Below, in pieces: positions 63,148 through 64,000 of a stretch of DNA of 64,000 nucleotides. The position numbers were made by a program, and so were the translations under genes. The notes under the pieces were generated by a model, which was not told the DNA's origin, made no database searches, and was given only the letters and a program-made list of their open reading frames with translations. Each line of letters opens with the position of its first letter. Position 1 is the first letter of the stretch. Source of the stretch: Sorangium cellulosum (GTDB lineage: Bacteria > Myxococcota_A > Polyangia > Polyangiales > Polyangiaceae); contig NZ_CP012670.1 in assembly GCF_004135735.1 (NCBI RefSeq), forward strand, positions 9,495,501 through 9,559,500. The letters are read 5' to 3'.

Positions 63148-64000
63148 ATGCACGACCGCTTCCTGCGCGCCTGCCGGCGTGAGCCGACCGATGTCACGCC
63201 CGTGTGGTTCATGCGCCAGGCCGGCCGGTACATGGCCGAGTACCGCGAGCTCAGGAAGAAGCACACGCTCCTCGAGATCTGCAAGACGCCCGAGCTCGCG
63301 CTCGAGGTGACGCTCCAGCCGCTGCGGCTCGGGGTGGACGCGGCGATCCTCTTCGCCGACATCCTGCTGCCGCTCGAGCCGATGGGCGCGCCGTTCGAGT
63401 TCGCCAAGGGCGAGGGCCCGGTGATCCACGAGCCCGTGCGCGACCGGGCCGGCATCGAGCGGCTCCGCGTGTTCGAGCCCGAGGAGGGGCTCGGGTACGT
63501 GCTCGAGGCCGTGCGGCTCATCCGCCGGGAGCTCGACGGCAAGACGCCGCTCATCGGCTTCGCCGGCGCCCCGTTCACCATGGCGAGCTACCTCGTCGAG
63601 GGGGGCAAATCGAGCGACTACCGGCGCACGAAGCAGCTCATGTGGAGCGACCCCGAGGCGTGGTCGGCGCTGATGGGCAAGATCGCCGAGGTCGTCCGCC
63701 GCCTGCTCCGCGCGCAGGTGGCCGCGGGCGCGCAGGCCGTGCAGCTCTTCGACTCCTGGGTCGGCGCGCTGTCGATCGACGACTACCGCGAGCACGTGCA
63801 GCCGCACGTGCGGCACATCCTCCGCGACCTCGAGGCGACCGGGGTCCCCGTCATCCACTTCGGCACGAACACCGGGGCGCTGCTCGAGGCGCAGCGCGAC
63901 GCCGGGGGCACGGTCCTCGGCGTCGACTGGCGCACGCCGCTCGACAAGGCGTGGGAGCGCATCGGCCACGACCGCGCCGTGCAGGGCAACCTCGATCCGC
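63148..64000 (+). CDS. hemE: Uroporphyrinogen decarboxylase, partial (runs off right edge)
   Basis: The first 284 residues are present from ATG 63148 (GGAG upstream). The N-terminal active-site loop P-V-W-F-M-R-Q-A-G-R-Y and the catalytic Asp region A-I-L-F-A-D-I-L-L-P are intact. So are G-F-A-G-A-P-F-T-M-A-S-Y, Q-L-F-D-S-W-V-G and H-F-G-T-N-T. It converts uroporphyrinogen III to coproporphyrinogen III in heme synthesis, in the cytoplasm. No other heme gene is in the window. Confidence 0.97.
   Translation, partial: MHDRFLRACRREPTDVTPVWFMRQAGRYMAEYRELRKKHTLLEICKTPELALEVTLQPLRLGVDAAILFADILLPLEPMGAPFEFAKGEGPVIHEPVRDRAGIERLRVFEPEEGLGYVLEAVRLIRRELDGKTPLIGFAGAPFTMASYLVEGGKSSDYRRTKQLMWSDPEAWSALMGKIAEVVRRLLRAQVAAGAQAVQLFDSWVGALSIDDYREHVQPHVRHILRDLEATGVPVIHFGTNTGALLEAQRDAGGTVLGVDWRTPLDKAWERIGHDRAVQGNLDP

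Overview
The window is a very GC-rich chromosomal segment of a myxobacterium, most likely of the Polyangiales (Sorangium/Polyangium side). This is inferred from the gene style: a Ser/Thr kinase fused to an AAA ATPase and TPRs, an FHA-domain sigma-54 activator, a CHAT protease with a MYXO-CTERM-like tail, a DUF2169 protein, Uma2 and YgiQ proteins, and many lipoproteins. No rRNA or complete tRNA gene was found. The DUF2169 gene runs off the left edge and hemE runs off the right edge.

Region 1 (1-10.6 kb) is ordinary chromosome: DUF2169 protein, serine-hydrolase lipoprotein, metallophosphoesterase/membrane fusion, di-heme cytochrome c peroxidase-like protein, a LolD-like ABC ATPase with its FtsX-type permease, and a Uma2 endonuclease. 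Region 2 (10.6-22.3 kb) is a scarred mobile island. It holds an IS21-family element whose IstA has lost most of its catalytic core, a truncated fibre-like gene, two near-identical 1452-bp IS4-family elements, an ECF sigma fragment cut by the second IS, and the 3' end of a tRNA/tmRNA-like gene with its terminator. Its centre is an inverted duplication (arms 14611-16561 and 18501-20450), each arm carrying a Cys-rich lipoprotein gene coupled to a DUF1835/DUF3658-like gene. The arm ends are near-identical while the gene bodies have diverged, and one lipoprotein copy is frameshifted.

Region 3 (22.3-28.2 kb) holds an ECF sigma factor with a poly-Glu insert, a YgiQ radical-SAM protein overlapping a class-V aminotransferase, and an RTX-repeat lipoprotein. 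Region 4 (28.3-36 kb) has a 1932-residue Sec-exported RTX/EF-hand protein. It is preceded by a near-consensus sigma-54 promoter, tandem ATGTCACGTGACAT palindromes, and then the FHA sigma-54 activator gene, which reads as a complete regulatory unit. Region 5 (36-51 kb) contains the TPR-CHAT protein, kinase-ATPase, small exported proteins, a homocysteine methyltransferase/MTHFR fusion, an M1 aminopeptidase with HEAT repeats, and an enoyl-CoA hydratase.

Region 6 (51.2-60.8 kb) looks like conflict or defence DNA. A coupled AAA ATPase plus TOPRIM-like gene pair is followed, on the other strand, by an ATGA-overlapped operon: lipoprotein, then a polymorphic-toxin-like protein with a pre-toxin motif and nuclease-like C-terminus, then two tandem paralogues that are candidate immunity proteins. 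A decayed relic of a second toxin of the same kind lies at 60.5-60.75 kb. Region 7 (60.8-64 kb) holds an M20 amidohydrolase, a membrane protein and hemE. A dispersed palindromic repeat occurs at 50.2 and 63.0 kb.
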